In this document: positions 1 to 8,115 of the stretch, one piece after another
Layout of the letters: every line of letters begins with the position of its first letter
Position numbering within the stretch: the stretch's first letter is position 1
NCBI GenBank assembly: GCA_033855775.1
Contig: JAWVFT010000119.1
Location: 1 to 64,000 of the forward strand
Source: DASVTR01 sp033855775
Lineage (GTDB): Bacteria > Acidobacteriota > Blastocatellia > Pyrinomonadales > Pyrinomonadaceae
Reading direction: 5' to 3'
DNA: 64,000 nt
The notes under the pieces: generated by a model
The model's input: the letters and a program-made list of their open reading frames with translations, nothing else
The model's database searches: none
What the model was told of the DNA's origin: nothing
Program-made: the position numbers and the translations under genes

Positions 1-713
1 TCGCCGTTTTCGATGGCCGCGTTCAGCAGTTGACGGTCTTCCATGTCGAAAGGCTCGCGCCCCTGCAACTTGCTTTCAAACAATTCAAGCAGCCCAAGCA
101 CGCTCGTCAAAGGCAGTCGAACATCGCGCACCAGCGTGTTGAGAAAACCGCTCTTCAATCGTTCTATCTCGCGCTCGGCTTCCGTCAACATCTCCACCCT
201 CGCGCGCAGCAGTATCGCCTGAGCAACTTGCGCCACGTAGTCGGCCAGCCACGCGAGCCTCGTTTGATGCTCGGCGGTGTAGGCCGCCGGCGTCGCGGAG
301 ACGAAGCAGAGCAACCCGAAACAGCGACCGCCGACGGAGAGCGGCAGAGCCAGAGCCGAACGCGCGTCGCGCCCGAAATCGCCCGGAGCCTCTTCCAACT
401 CGGCTTCAACAAGCAAACGCGGACGCCCCGCGGCGAGCGTCTCTTTGAACAGCGTGTGTTTCGTTCCGGCAGCGGTCGGCAGGCTCGTCATTTGTTCGCC
501 GTCGCTCGCGCGCTTTGCGCGCCAGATGCGAATGCCCTGACTCTCAGGCTCGTCCAGCACAAGCAGGGCGTAATCAAAGGCGATGAAGCTTGAAACGGTT
601 TCGTCGGTCAAAGCTTGCGCGAGCGCGGGCAGCGTCATCGCGCGGTTGAGCCGCCCGCTCAAAGCGGCTTGAGACACATCAGCCCGCACTGCGACAGTCT
701 CCGATTGATCCAT
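1..713 (-). CDS. Sensor histidine kinase-like protein, GAF + HisKA, partial (runs off the left edge)
   Basis: An uninterrupted minus-strand frame starts at an ATG at 713 and continues past base 1, giving 237 visible residues. Residues about 20-165 read as a GAF-type sensor domain (short beta/alpha pattern, LALPLSVGGRCFGLLCF near 121-137). A helical linker around 170-190 leads into an HisKA-like dimerisation helix, RDVRLPLTSVLGLLELFE at 196-213. The usual H-box is SHELRTPLTS; here the phospho-accepting His is replaced by Arg196, so autophosphorylation at the normal site looks impossible. The ATPase domain, if present, lies outside the window. Family assignment is from motif pattern only. It may signal through a partner kinase or be a degenerate kinase. 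Confidence 0.72.
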   Translation of the reverse strand, partial: MDQSETVAVRADVSQAALSGRLNRAMTLPALAQALTDETVSSFIAFDYALLVLDEPESQGIRIWRAKRASDGEQMTSLPTAAGTKHTLFKETLAAGRPRLLVEAELEEAPGDFGRDARSALALPLSVGGRCFGLLCFVSATPAAYTAEHQTRLAWLADYVAQVAQAILLRARVEMLTEAEREIERLKSGFLNTLVRDVRLPLTSVLGLLELFESKLQGREPFDMEDRQLLNAAIENG

Positions 714-932
714 TTTTAGTGGTCTCCGAAAGGGATGAAAAGCTTCGGGAAGAGTTGAACGATAGAACCGGACAGCAGAACGCTGTCTTAAACACAGTTT
801 ATACGGGTTGGCCTTTGATGGCAAGTTAAATCATGAAGGGCGCGCGATTAAATGAGCGACAAAACTCGCGGGCATGGTCGAGCCGGTTCAGTCTGATTGG
901 TGTTGAGTGTTCGTTAAGAGACGAAAAGAGAG

Positions 933-1703
933 TTAAGCGGCTGGATGCTCGCCTGTGCGGACGTGTGTTCGGCTATCGTTTTCCACGGCGGTTGAGACTT
1001 GAGGGCGAAGCCTGAAATAGAGCGAGAGCGACCATGAGAGGAGCAGGTAGTAAGCTGGAAAACTGAGCGAGAGGAGCAACGGCCAGCTTGAGTTTGTGAT
1101 GGCTCGCGTCAGAATCAGAAGGCACAGCGCGGCCCAGAGCGAGGCCAGCAGGCAGGTCAGGCGACTGAACGGAGCGCGCTGCGATGGATACAAATAACGC
1201 GACGGCACGAAGGTCAGCAGCGACAGCGCAACGATAATCAAGAGCGCCAGCCAGTAGGGCGGGCGCAGCAGGTAGAGGTAGAAGGCGACCACATTCCAGT
1301 AGGACGGGAAGCCTAAGAAGTAGCCGTCGTCCGTCTTGGCGTTGGCTTGAGAGAAGCCGTAGGCGCTAGCCAGGAGCGGCAGCAGTAGCCAGTAATCCTG
1401 CCCCGGCGGGAGCAATTGAGCGCGCCAGATGAGCAGCAGCGGAAGCGATGTGTAGGTGTGAAAATCAACGATGTCGTCGAGGCGGCGACCGTCGAAGGTG
1501 GGGACGATTTGTTTGACTCGCGCGCGGCGTGCGAGCCATCCGTCGGTCGAATCAATGAAGGTCGCCAGCAGCATCAACAGCAGGGCGGCGCGAAAGGCGT
1601 CGTCGCCGCCGCGAAAGATGAGCAAAGCCATCCAGGCGGCGCAGAGCAGTCCAGTCGCCGTGTAGAAGTGAACAGCCCACGCCAGAATTTTTTCTAGTCG
1701 CAT
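933..1703 (-). CDS. CDP-alcohol phosphatidyltransferase, phosphatidylcholine synthase-like
   Basis: Integral membrane enzyme of 256 aa with many hydrophobic segments. It carries the CDP-alcohol phosphotransferase signature: D51, D54-G55, A58-R59, then G72, D76 and D80. The gap between the AR pair and the final G-x3-D-x3-D is longer than the canonical 8 residues (about 12). That spacing, plus the following HTYTSLPLLL segment, resembles bacterial phosphatidylcholine synthase (Pcs), which condenses CDP-diacylglycerol with choline. Substrate cannot be fixed from sequence, so another CDP-alcohol transferase is possible. It stands alone, divergent from the secreted-protein gene that starts at 2111. 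Confidence 0.72.
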   Translation of the reverse strand: MRLEKILAWAVHFYTATGLLCAAWMALLIFRGGDDAFRAALLLMLLATFIDSTDGWLARRARVKQIVPTFDGRRLDDIVDFHTYTSLPLLLIWRAQLLPPGQDYWLLLPLLASAYGFSQANAKTDDGYFLGFPSYWNVVAFYLYLLRPPYWLALLIIVALSLLTFVPSRYLYPSQRAPFSRLTCLLASLWAALCLLILTRAITNSSWPLLLSLSFPAYYLLLSWSLSLYFRLRPQVSTAVENDSRTHVRTGEHPAA

Positions 1704-1764
1704 AAAGATGAGCGCATTGTAGCTTCGCTCTCTCTTCTCGCGCCAGAGTTTGCGCGGGAGGCGG

Positions 1765-1802
1765 CTATCCTGACGGATAGCATCGACTATCTTTTCGGAT
1801 AG
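1765..1802. promoter_or_regulatory. Tandem pair of CTATC-N6-GATAG dyads, operator-like
   Basis: Two 16-bp dyads, CTATCCTGACGGATAG at 1765-1780 and CTATCTTTTCGGATAG at 1787-1802, sit 22 bp apart centre to centre, about two helical turns. They lie in the 407-bp gap between the divergently oriented Pcs-like gene (start 1703) and the secreted-protein gene (start 2111). The spacing and the shared right half CGGATAG suggest a dimeric regulator binding side by side. The regulator is unknown. Nothing else recognisable was seen in this intergenic stretch. Confidence 0.45.
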
Positions 1803-2110
1803 AGATTCGAGGCTCGACGGCTTGAGCCGAAAGGTTGAAGGAGAAGCTATCGGCGAGGCGTATCTCGTCGGCTTTCAAGAGCTTCGATTGCGGAAGCGCG
1901 TGGCTTGCGTCTCTCCTTTATCTCCTGGCACATCGTTCGCTCTGGTGTGTGTTGTCCGGGGCGGGAGCCGACGCAAGGCGAGAGCAGCCGGACGCGCAAA
2001 AGCGCAGAGGATGGTGGCGAGCAGTTGGTCAGGACACCGATTCCACCGGGAACTTAACACGGCAGCAGGTTGCTCTACCGCCGCCCGACATTCGACCCAA
2101 CAGGAGGGGC

Positions 2111-2560
2111 ATGATGAGAAAACAGATTTTCGGCACATTCGCAGTCTTGAGTTTATTGTTGGCCTTCACAATCGTTTCGGCGCAGGCGCAGTCCAGAAAC
2201 AGCGTCACGGCGCACATCCCGTTCGCTTTCCAGATTGGAGACAAGACTCTCCCGGCGGGCGACTACAGCGTCAAGCGGCTGTCGCAGAACGCTCTGGTGG
2301 TCGAAAGCGCGGACGGCGCAGAGAGCGTGATAGCGCAGGCTCCGCGCAGCGTGCAGAGCAATGCGAATGCAAAGCCGGGCGCGGAGAAACTGGTCTTTCG
2401 TCAATACGGCGAGCAGTATTTTCTGGCGCAGGTCTGGATGATTAAAGGCGGCGCTGGCCGCGAGTTGAACATGACGGGCGCGGAGCGCAAGGCCGCCAGC
2501 GAACTGAAAATCGCGCAGCACGGCGCGAAGCCGCAAAGCATCGAAGTCGCGGCGCGGTAA
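2111..2560 (+). CDS. Small secreted protein of unknown function (IPFAF...LPAGDY type)
   Basis: 149-aa protein starting at ATG 2111 (or 2114), chosen because AGGAGG lies just upstream at about 2102-2107 and a clean signal peptide follows (LLLAFTIVSAQAQS, likely cleavage near residue 25). The mature part contains AHIPFAFQIGDKTLPAGDYSVKRL, a pattern familiar from short exported acidobacterial proteins of unknown role, predicted mostly beta. The frame is open further upstream to 1835, but that part has no signal peptide or ribosome site and looks non-coding. The gene is followed by two strong inverted repeats. No enzymatic motif is visible. Confidence 0.75.
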   Translation: MMRKQIFGTFAVLSLLLAFTIVSAQAQSRNSVTAHIPFAFQIGDKTLPAGDYSVKRLSQNALVVESADGAESVIAQAPRSVQSNANAKPGAEKLVFRQYGEQYFLAQVWMIKGGAGRELNMTGAERKAASELKIAQHGAKPQSIEVAAR

Positions 2561-2629
2561 AGGAATCTCCCGCGAGACTGTCTCCGCCGACGGCTCGATT
2601 GGACTCCGTGGCAATTGGCGGAACAGAAA

Positions 2630-2672
2630 GAACCGGCCACCTGAATAATTGAGCTGTTCGGGTGGCCGGTTC
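2630..2672. terminator. Inverted repeat, possible terminator
   Basis: Perfect 12-bp arms, GAACCGGCCACC at 2630-2641 and its complement at 2661-2672, around a 19-nt loop. There is no clear T-run after it on either strand, so termination is less certain than for the next hairpin. Confidence 0.4.
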
Positions 2673-2714
2673 GCTTCTATGTGGATGAAAAAATATCTCG
2701 ACGCTAAAGACACG

Positions 2715-2756
2715 AAGGGCGCGATGAAGGATTCAGTTTCATCGCGCCCTTTTGAT
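2715..2756. terminator. Intrinsic terminator between convergent genes
   Basis: Perfect 14-bp stem, AAGGGCGCGATGAA at 2715-2728 and its complement at 2738-2751, with a 9-nt loop and a following TTGATTT. It lies between the secreted-protein gene ending at 2560 and the kinase ending at 2806, so it can serve the plus-strand gene and possibly both. Confidence 0.7.
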
Positions 2757-2805
2757 TTAGCTTAACGGCTCATGGCCTTTCACTCGAAGCCTTCGCGCAT
2801 GGCTT

Positions 2806-5607
2806 TCACTTGAAGCCTTTGATGAGGAACACGTCGCTGTTCCAAGTTCCGCGTGCGCAGGCCAACTGTTTGCCGTCGCGCGAGAAGGCGAACCAGAAGA
2901 GGCGGTCGGCTTTGAAGTTGGTCAACTGTTTCGGCGCTCCGCCGTCAACCGGCAGCAGCCAGATGTTGGAGACGCCGCTGCTGTTGTCCATGAAGGCGAG
3001 CGAGCGCGAGTCGGCAGTCCAGCGCAGCGTGATTGAGCCTTCGCTGCCGAACGCGCTCGGCGGGGCTTCGAGCGTCCTGATGAGCCTTCCGTCCGCGTAT
3101 GATATGAGCGCGAGTTCCCAACGCTGCGGGTCTGTTTCTTCGTTCCAGTAAGAACTGGCGATAAGCTTGCCGTCGGGCGAGACGACCGCGCCCGGCGTCT
3201 GCGCTTGACTGACCTGCACGGGAGCGCCGCCTTCGATGGGAACCTTCCACGCAGAAGGCTTGCCGCCCGCTATCGAAGTGTAAAAGACCCACTGGCCGTC
3301 AGGCGAAAAGCTAGGCAGTCCGTCGCCGTCAACGCTCGTCAGTTGCTTCGGGTTGCTGCCGTCGATGTTGACGCGCCAGATGTGGTCTATGCCAGCGCGG
3401 TCGGAGACGAAAACGATGTAGCGGCCATCGGGCGAGACGGCTGGATAACGGTTGGTGCGCGAATCGAAGGTCAATTGCTTTTGGTTGCTGCCGTCGGCGT
3501 TCATTATCCACAAGTCCCAGTTGCCGCCGACGACTGTCGAATAAACTATCTGGCCACCCGGCGTCCACGAAAGCCCCTCCGCGCCTTCGCTGTTGCCGGA
3601 CGTGACCTGTCGCGCAGTTGTAGTGTCGGCGGCGTTCGTCACCCAGATGTTCGCTACGCCTCTGCCTCGCACGGTGACGAGCGTGCTGGAATCCTCCGTC
3701 AAGCTCAGGTTGTGGTAGCCGTTCAAATCGTTGGTGATTTTACGCGGCTCGCCCGAAGGGTAAGGAACGAACCAGATTTGCGGCGGGCTGCGTCGCTCGT
3801 CCGTCGCAATCATGATTAGCCCGCTGCCGTCGCCGAGCCATGAGACGCCGCCGAGGCCCGCCCACCTTTTCGTCGTGATAATTTTTTCCGGCCCGCCCGC
3901 CGCCGGAACTTCGACGATGCTCATCGTCTTGCCGCTGTCGTTCCAGAGCACGACCGCAAGGGAGTTTCCGCCGGGCGACCAGACGCCGCCGGCGAAGCCG
4001 TCGGGAGCCTTGCGCGAGAGCAACGTGCGCTCTTCCGTCCCGTCCATGTTCGCCACAATCAACGCTCCGGCGTTCTGCGCCGCGTAGCCGCGCACGAAAG
4101 CAACGTGCTTGCTGTCGGGCGACAGACTAATTCCCGGCATCACATCGGCGATAATTTTTCGCGGCGGCGCGGCGCCAATGACAGGCACTTGATAGATGAC
4201 GCCGACGCCCTTTCTATCCCACAGATTGTAGTAGATGAAATTGGCGTCATGCGAGAAAGCCAGCCCTTGATAGGAAACGTCCGAAGGCGGAAGCAACTGC
4301 ACGCTGCTCGACGTTGCCACCTGCCTGACCCAGAGACTCTGCTTCCCGGCTACCTCCATGACGTGCGCCACGTACTTGCCGTCGGGCGAGATAACCGCGT
4401 CAATAGATTTCCCGTTCGTGGTCAACTGCGTGACCTGCATGTTCTCCAAAAAGGCTGGCTGTTGACTGCCTGCGCGCTGCCCGACGACGCGCGAATAGAC
4501 GAAGTAAGCGATGCCGGAAAGGATGACGAGCAGCGTGGCCAGAGCGACGAAGGCTCCCCTTTTATGACGCTTGATTTCAGTCGCCAGATATTCGACGCTC
4601 GAAGTCGCGTGCGTAATCCGTGTTGCGCCGGAAGCCGAGTTGTTGGCCTCCGGCGCGGTCGAATGTTGGCCGCTGCTGGTCGCTGTCGCTACGCCGCCGC
4701 TGTTCGCGTCAGGCGGCAGCGAATGTTCGAGCTTCGACTCAAACTCCAAATCCTGCCGCAGGCTTCTGAGGTCTACAAGCAAGTCCTTGACCGTTTGATA
4801 GCGTTCCTCTCTATCCTTCCGCAGGGCTTTGCGGACGATGCGCTGCAACTCGACCGGGGCTTCGGGAAAATAAACGCTGAGCGGTTGCGGCTCGCGCTCT
4901 AAGACCGAAACGATGACATCGCTGGTGGTCGCGCCCGTAAACGGAGCGTGGGCCGTCGTCATCTCGTAGAGCACACAGCCGAGGCTCCAAATGTCCGTGC
5001 GGACATCGACTTCAAAGCCGCGCGCCTGCTCCGGCGACATGTATTGCGCCGTCCCCATCACCGTGCCGGGATTGGTGTCCACGTTGGCCAGCGTCGGAGC
5101 CTGCGAGTCAATCGAAGATGACTGCCGCGCCGTCAGCTTTGCCAGCCCGAAGTCCAAAACTTTGACGTAGCCGTCGGGCCTGACCATGATGTTTTCCGGC
5201 TTGATGTCACGATGCACGATGCCCGCTTCGTGCGCGACCCTCAAGGCGTCCGCCAACTGGACGCTGATGTCCAGAGCTTCGCGCAGGCGCAGTCGTTGCC
5301 GCTTCATCCGCTGGCGGAGCGTTTCGCCTTCGACAAACTCGGTCGCCATAAAATGGCGCGACTCTTCCTGCCCGATTTCGTGAATCGTGATGATGTTCGG
5401 GTGGTTCAAGGCAGAGGCGGCGCACGCTTCCTGCTCGAAGCGGCGCAGGCGGTCTTCGTCCTGCGTCAACTTGGCCGAGAGCAACTTGAGGGCGACGGGA
5501 CGCTTCAGGCGCGTGTCCTGCGCCAGGTAAACTTCGCCCATGCCGCCCGTGCCGAGCGGCGAGCGCACTTCATAACGACCGAAACGTGTCCCCGTAGCGA
5601 TAGACAT
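2806..5607 (-). CDS. Membrane-anchored PknB-type Ser/Thr protein kinase with TolB-like beta-propeller
   Basis: 933 aa. The N-terminal Hanks kinase domain covers about residues 8-285: Gly-rich loop GTGGMGEVY (19-27), ATP-binding Lys41, catalytic HRDIKPEN with Asp134, DFG at 152-154 and the SPEQARG activation-segment end. A Ser/Ala/Thr-rich linker leads to one transmembrane helix near 345-370. The remaining roughly 550 residues are WD40-like/PD40 repeats of the TolB propeller type (SPDGKYVA, SPDSKHVAF, SPDGRYIVF, SPDGQWVFY), presumably on the other side of the membrane. This architecture is common in Acidobacteriota. The ligand and substrates are unknown. Confidence 0.93.
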   Translation of the reverse strand: MSIATGTRFGRYEVRSPLGTGGMGEVYLAQDTRLKRPVALKLLSAKLTQDEDRLRRFEQEACAASALNHPNIITIHEIGQEESRHFMATEFVEGETLRQRMKRQRLRLREALDISVQLADALRVAHEAGIVHRDIKPENIMVRPDGYVKVLDFGLAKLTARQSSSIDSQAPTLANVDTNPGTVMGTAQYMSPEQARGFEVDVRTDIWSLGCVLYEMTTAHAPFTGATTSDVIVSVLEREPQPLSVYFPEAPVELQRIVRKALRKDREERYQTVKDLLVDLRSLRQDLEFESKLEHSLPPDANSGGVATATSSGQHSTAPEANNSASGATRITHATSSVEYLATEIKRHKRGAFVALATLLVILSGIAYFVYSRVVGQRAGSQQPAFLENMQVTQLTTNGKSIDAVISPDGKYVAHVMEVAGKQSLWVRQVATSSSVQLLPPSDVSYQGLAFSHDANFIYYNLWDRKGVGVIYQVPVIGAAPPRKIIADVMPGISLSPDSKHVAFVRGYAAQNAGALIVANMDGTEERTLLSRKAPDGFAGGVWSPGGNSLAVVLWNDSGKTMSIVEVPAAGGPEKIITTKRWAGLGGVSWLGDGSGLIMIATDERRSPPQIWFVPYPSGEPRKITNDLNGYHNLSLTEDSSTLVTVRGRGVANIWVTNAADTTTARQVTSGNSEGAEGLSWTPGGQIVYSTVVGGNWDLWIMNADGSNQKQLTFDSRTNRYPAVSPDGRYIVFVSDRAGIDHIWRVNIDGSNPKQLTSVDGDGLPSFSPDGQWVFYTSIAGGKPSAWKVPIEGGAPVQVSQAQTPGAVVSPDGKLIASSYWNEETDPQRWELALISYADGRLIRTLEAPPSAFGSEGSITLRWTADSRSLAFMDNSSGVSNIWLLPVDGGAPKQLTNFKADRLFWFAFSRDGKQLACARGTWNSDVFLIKGFK

Positions 5608-5678
5608 TTATTCGACTTTAACTTTCCGGCGGCGAGCGAGCGTCATCACTTCGCGTCTTCAAATAATTCGTTCACGCT

Positions 5679-5684
5679 ATTATA
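5679..5684 (-). promoter_or_regulatory. Possible -10 element upstream of the 2806-5607 kinase
   Basis: Read on the minus strand, a perfect TATAAT sits about 72 bp upstream of the kinase start at 5607. No convincing -35 hexamer was found at the expected distance, so this is only a candidate. Confidence 0.28.
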
Positions 5685-5881
5685 AACTTTATTCTAGCTG
5701 ACGAAGACGACAAAATGCAGCCGTTCGTTATCCGTCCTGCCGAATCTTACGCCGCGCCTCCCGGTTTAGTTCGCCTAGCGCTTTCGGCTGGCGCGTAAGC
5801 GAAAAAGTTCGGTTAATAAAATCGTCAATTGATTCGAACCGTCCGGCGATTCGTCGGCTCTTAGTAAATGGATGACGCAAG

Positions 5882-6472
5882 ATGACGAACCGGAAGCAGG
5901 AAAACTGGTGGACGCTCCGCGCACAGGCCGGAGACAGCGAAGCTCTCGAAGCCTTGCTGACGAGCGCGCAGCCGCCGCTCTATCGCTACATCTTCAGGTT
6001 GGTCGGCGAGCGCACGCTGGCCGAAGACATTCTGCAAGAAGTCTTCATCATCATCTATCGCAAGTTGCGCTGGCTGCAAGAGCCGTCGCTCTTTCGCCCA
6101 TGGGCTTATCGCATCGCTTCCAGAGAAGCGTTCAAGCGGCTGAAGCGCGAGCGGCGTTGGGGCGAGCAGGTGAGGGATGAAGCCATTCTCGAAGCGATTC
6201 CGTCGCCCGCGCCCGAAGAGAATTTCGCGCCCGAACTGCTCGAACATCTGCCGCTCCTGATGGCGCGCGTCTCGCCCGCGAGCCGCGCCGTTCTCATCCT
6301 GCACTACTTAGACGAACTGCCGCTCAGCGAAGTGGCGGACGTGCTCGGCATCGCTCTCGGAACCGCCAAGTCGCGGCTCGCCTACGGGCTACAGACTTTG
6401 CGCCGCGCCGTCGGCGAACAGAGCGACACGACAAGGCTCGGCAACGAACAACCGAAAGCTCGAACAAGATAA
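5882..6472 (+). CDS. ECF-family RNA polymerase sigma factor
   Basis: 196 aa with the sigma-70 region 2 pattern at about 25-90 (PPLYRYIFRLVGERTLAEDILQEVF, then FRPWAYRIASREAFKRLKRE). The region 4 helix-turn-helix lies at about 125-175 (PLSEVADVLGIALGTAKSRLAYGL). It redirects RNA polymerase core enzyme to a dedicated promoter set. The start at ATG 5882 gives full-length region 2, though no strong Shine-Dalgarno precedes it. No zinc-binding anti-sigma gene follows. Instead two short membrane-protein genes lie 11 and 217 bp downstream in the same direction and may form its operon. Confidence 0.92.
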   Translation: MTNRKQENWWTLRAQAGDSEALEALLTSAQPPLYRYIFRLVGERTLAEDILQEVFIIIYRKLRWLQEPSLFRPWAYRIASREAFKRLKRERRWGEQVRDEAILEAIPSPAPEENFAPELLEHLPLLMARVSPASRAVLILHYLDELPLSEVADVLGIALGTAKSRLAYGLQTLRRAVGEQSDTTRLGNEQPKARTR

Positions 6473-6483
6473 AAGGAGACAAG

Positions 6484-6627
6484 ATGCCGGAGAAGCTCGA
6501 ACAAAACGCGGACACAAACGCGGACGCGAATGACGGCCAGCGCGTTCTCAAGATAGCCATCATCGCATTCGCCGTCGTCGAAGCGTTGGTCTTGATTCCG
6601 GTCGTGCTGCGCTTGATTTTTCGTTGA
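6484..6627 (+). CDS. 47-aa single-pass membrane protein
   Basis: A short frame starts at ATG 6484, preceded by AAAAGGAGAC, an excellent ribosome site, 11 bp after the sigma-factor stop. The acidic, Asn/Asp-rich N-terminus (NADTNADAND) is followed by one hydrophobic helix (IAIIAFAVVEALVLIPVVL) and a basic end. Position and ribosome site make it a credible gene co-expressed with the sigma factor. Its function is unknown. It could be a small membrane regulator of the sigma factor, which is inference from position only. Confidence 0.68.
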   Translation: MPEKLEQNADTNADANDGQRVLKIAIIAFAVVEALVLIPVVLRLIFR

Positions 6628-6689
6628 AGCGGCTCTCGCCCGGACACGGCTGCTGATGCGCCGGACAGATTACCGAACGGAGGCTCTTT

Positions 6690-6995
6690 ATGTCAGACGA
6701 TAACAAAGTGGGTGCTGTCCAACGAACCGCGCTCGACCGCATCGAGCGGGCCGAGCGTAAATACAAGACCGCGTTCTTCGCCGCGGCGTCCATCGAAGCT
6801 CTTTTCCTCGCGGGCTTTCTGCTGCTCGCAGACCTCGCCAATCGAACGCACGTGTTGCTCTTAATCTCGACCGTCGCCGTCTACTCGATTCTGGCCTTCG
6901 GCCTGCTCGCCCTCGGCGCGCACGTCAATCGCAGCACGCTGCGGGTTCTGAAAGCGATTGAACTACTGGCGAAAACGATGGATGATGAACCATGA
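6690..6995 (+). CDS. 101-aa two-pass membrane protein of the sigma-factor operon
   Basis: Starts at ATG 6690 with GGAGGCTC about 10 bp upstream. Two hydrophobic segments (about residues 30-50 and 56-76) lie between a charged, coiled N-terminal part (TALDRIERAERKYK) and a C-terminal amphipathic tail. No family name recognised. It shares orientation and a membrane theme with the 47-aa protein upstream. Its last codons (MDDEP-stop) are already part of the heptanucleotide array that begins at 6984. Confidence 0.75.
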   Translation: MSDDNKVGAVQRTALDRIERAERKYKTAFFAAASIEALFLAGFLLLADLANRTHVLLLISTVAVYSILAFGLLALGAHVNRSTLRVLKAIELLAKTMDDEP

Positions 6996-7139
6996 ATGAC
7001 GCGCGATGAAAGATGAGCGATGAGCGACGAGAGATGAACGACGAGCTATGATGAACGATGAATGACGAGCTACAAAACCGTTGCCCTTCATTAATAGCTC
7101 ATCGCGCATCTTTCATCGCGCATCTTTCATCGCTCATCC
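6984..7139. repeat. Heptanucleotide inverted-array element A, unit GATGARN
   Basis: The left arm, 6984-7070, reads as consecutive 7-mers: GATGAAC, CATGAAT, GACGCGC, GATGAAA, GATGAGC twice, GACGAGA, GATGAAC, GACGAGC, a 3-bp break, then GATGAAC, GATGAAT, GACGAGC. The right arm, about 7096-7139, is the complement of GATGAGC, GATGAAA, GATGCGC, GATGAAA, GATGCGC, GATGAGC. A 26-bp centre separates them. It lies between convergent genes and starts inside the end of the upstream coding sequence. Confidence 0.9.
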
Positions 7140-7151
7140 ATTGTTCTATAG

Positions 7152-8108
7152 CTACTGATTGAGGTCTAACTCTCCGAGAATTTCTTGCGGCAGTTGTGAG
7201 TCTGCGGGCGGCGTCGCGCCGGTTTGCGTGGCTATCCAGGAGCCCATGCGGTTGGCCGCTTCGCTGGCGAGTTTGAGCGGCGCGCGACGCAGATAACAAT
7301 GAGCGAGCGTGGCCGTGAAAGCGTCGCCCGCGCCAATCGTGTCTGCGACACGAACTTGAAAACCCGGATGATTGATTGTCTCGCGCGCGGTGACGAGCAG
7401 GCTGCCTTGCGCCCCGCGCGTGACGGCCACCAACTCGACGGCGAACTGCTTGAGCAGCTGACGGGCCACGGCTTCCTCCTCATACTCGTCGAGCCGCAAC
7501 ATGCGAGCGGCCATCATTAGCTCCTCGCTGTTGAGCTTCACCATCGTCGCCAGTCGAAGCGACTCGATGAGCATTTCGGCTGTGAAGAATGAGTGGCGCA
7601 GGTTCACGTCGAAGAGGCGCAGCGCGTCTGCGCGAGTCTCTTTGAGAAAGCGCAGCGCCGTCTCTCTGGCTTCCTGATGACGCTGGCCGAGCGTGCCGAA
7701 GCAAACGGCGTCAACCCGCGGGGCCAACGCTTCCCACTCGGCAGTCCATTGCAGATAATCCCATGCCGAATTTTCGTTGAGCGAAAAGTGCGGCTCGCCC
7801 GCAGCGTCAATCGTGACTCCGACTGTCCCGGTCGGATGCGTGGCGTCGAGTTGCAGATAGCTCGTAGAGATTCCCAATCCTTCGAGCCGCCGCAGCGCTT
7901 CGCGTCCCAACTCGTCCGCGCCGACGCGGCTGGCGACGATTGCGCGATTGCCGAGCAGCCGCGAGATGTAAGCGAAGTTGGTCGGCGCTCCGCCGAGTTG
8001 TTTGCCGCCGGGCAGCAAGTCCCAGATTAATTCGCCGAGCCCGACGATTGACGGCGCGCTTTGAGTTGATGATGAATGAGACGCTGTTTCCGAATCGAGC
8101 AATTTCAA
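7152..8108 (-). CDS. PfkB-family carbohydrate kinase (fructokinase-like)
   Basis: 318 aa, usual length for PfkB/ribokinase sugar kinases, which transfer phosphate from ATP to a sugar hydroxyl in the cytoplasm. Signature 1 is GKQLGGAPTNFAYISRLLG near residues 35-53. Signature 2 is VADTIGAGDAFTA near 260-272, with the catalytic Asp of GAGD. Best guess is fructokinase, but the sugar is not fixed by sequence. It is the last gene of the minus-strand sdh run, 7 bp after sdhB. The N-terminal 18 residues are Ser/Thr-rich and may not all be translated. Confidence 0.88.
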   Translation of the reverse strand: MKLLDSETASHSSSTQSAPSIVGLGELIWDLLPGGKQLGGAPTNFAYISRLLGNRAIVASRVGADELGREALRRLEGLGISTSYLQLDATHPTGTVGVTIDAAGEPHFSLNENSAWDYLQWTAEWEALAPRVDAVCFGTLGQRHQEARETALRFLKETRADALRLFDVNLRHSFFTAEMLIESLRLATMVKLNSEELMMAARMLRLDEYEEEAVARQLLKQFAVELVAVTRGAQGSLLVTARETINHPGFQVRVADTIGAGDAFTATLAHCYLRRAPLKLASEAANRMGSWIATQTGATPPADSQLPQEILGELDLNQ

Positions 8109-8115
8109 GGCCGCC

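Noticed and set aside
30..593. A plus-strand open frame at the left edge
   Set aside because: The minus-strand frame through the same bases encodes GAF and HisKA-like regions and is open to the edge; the plus frame is Arg/Gln-rich with no motif.
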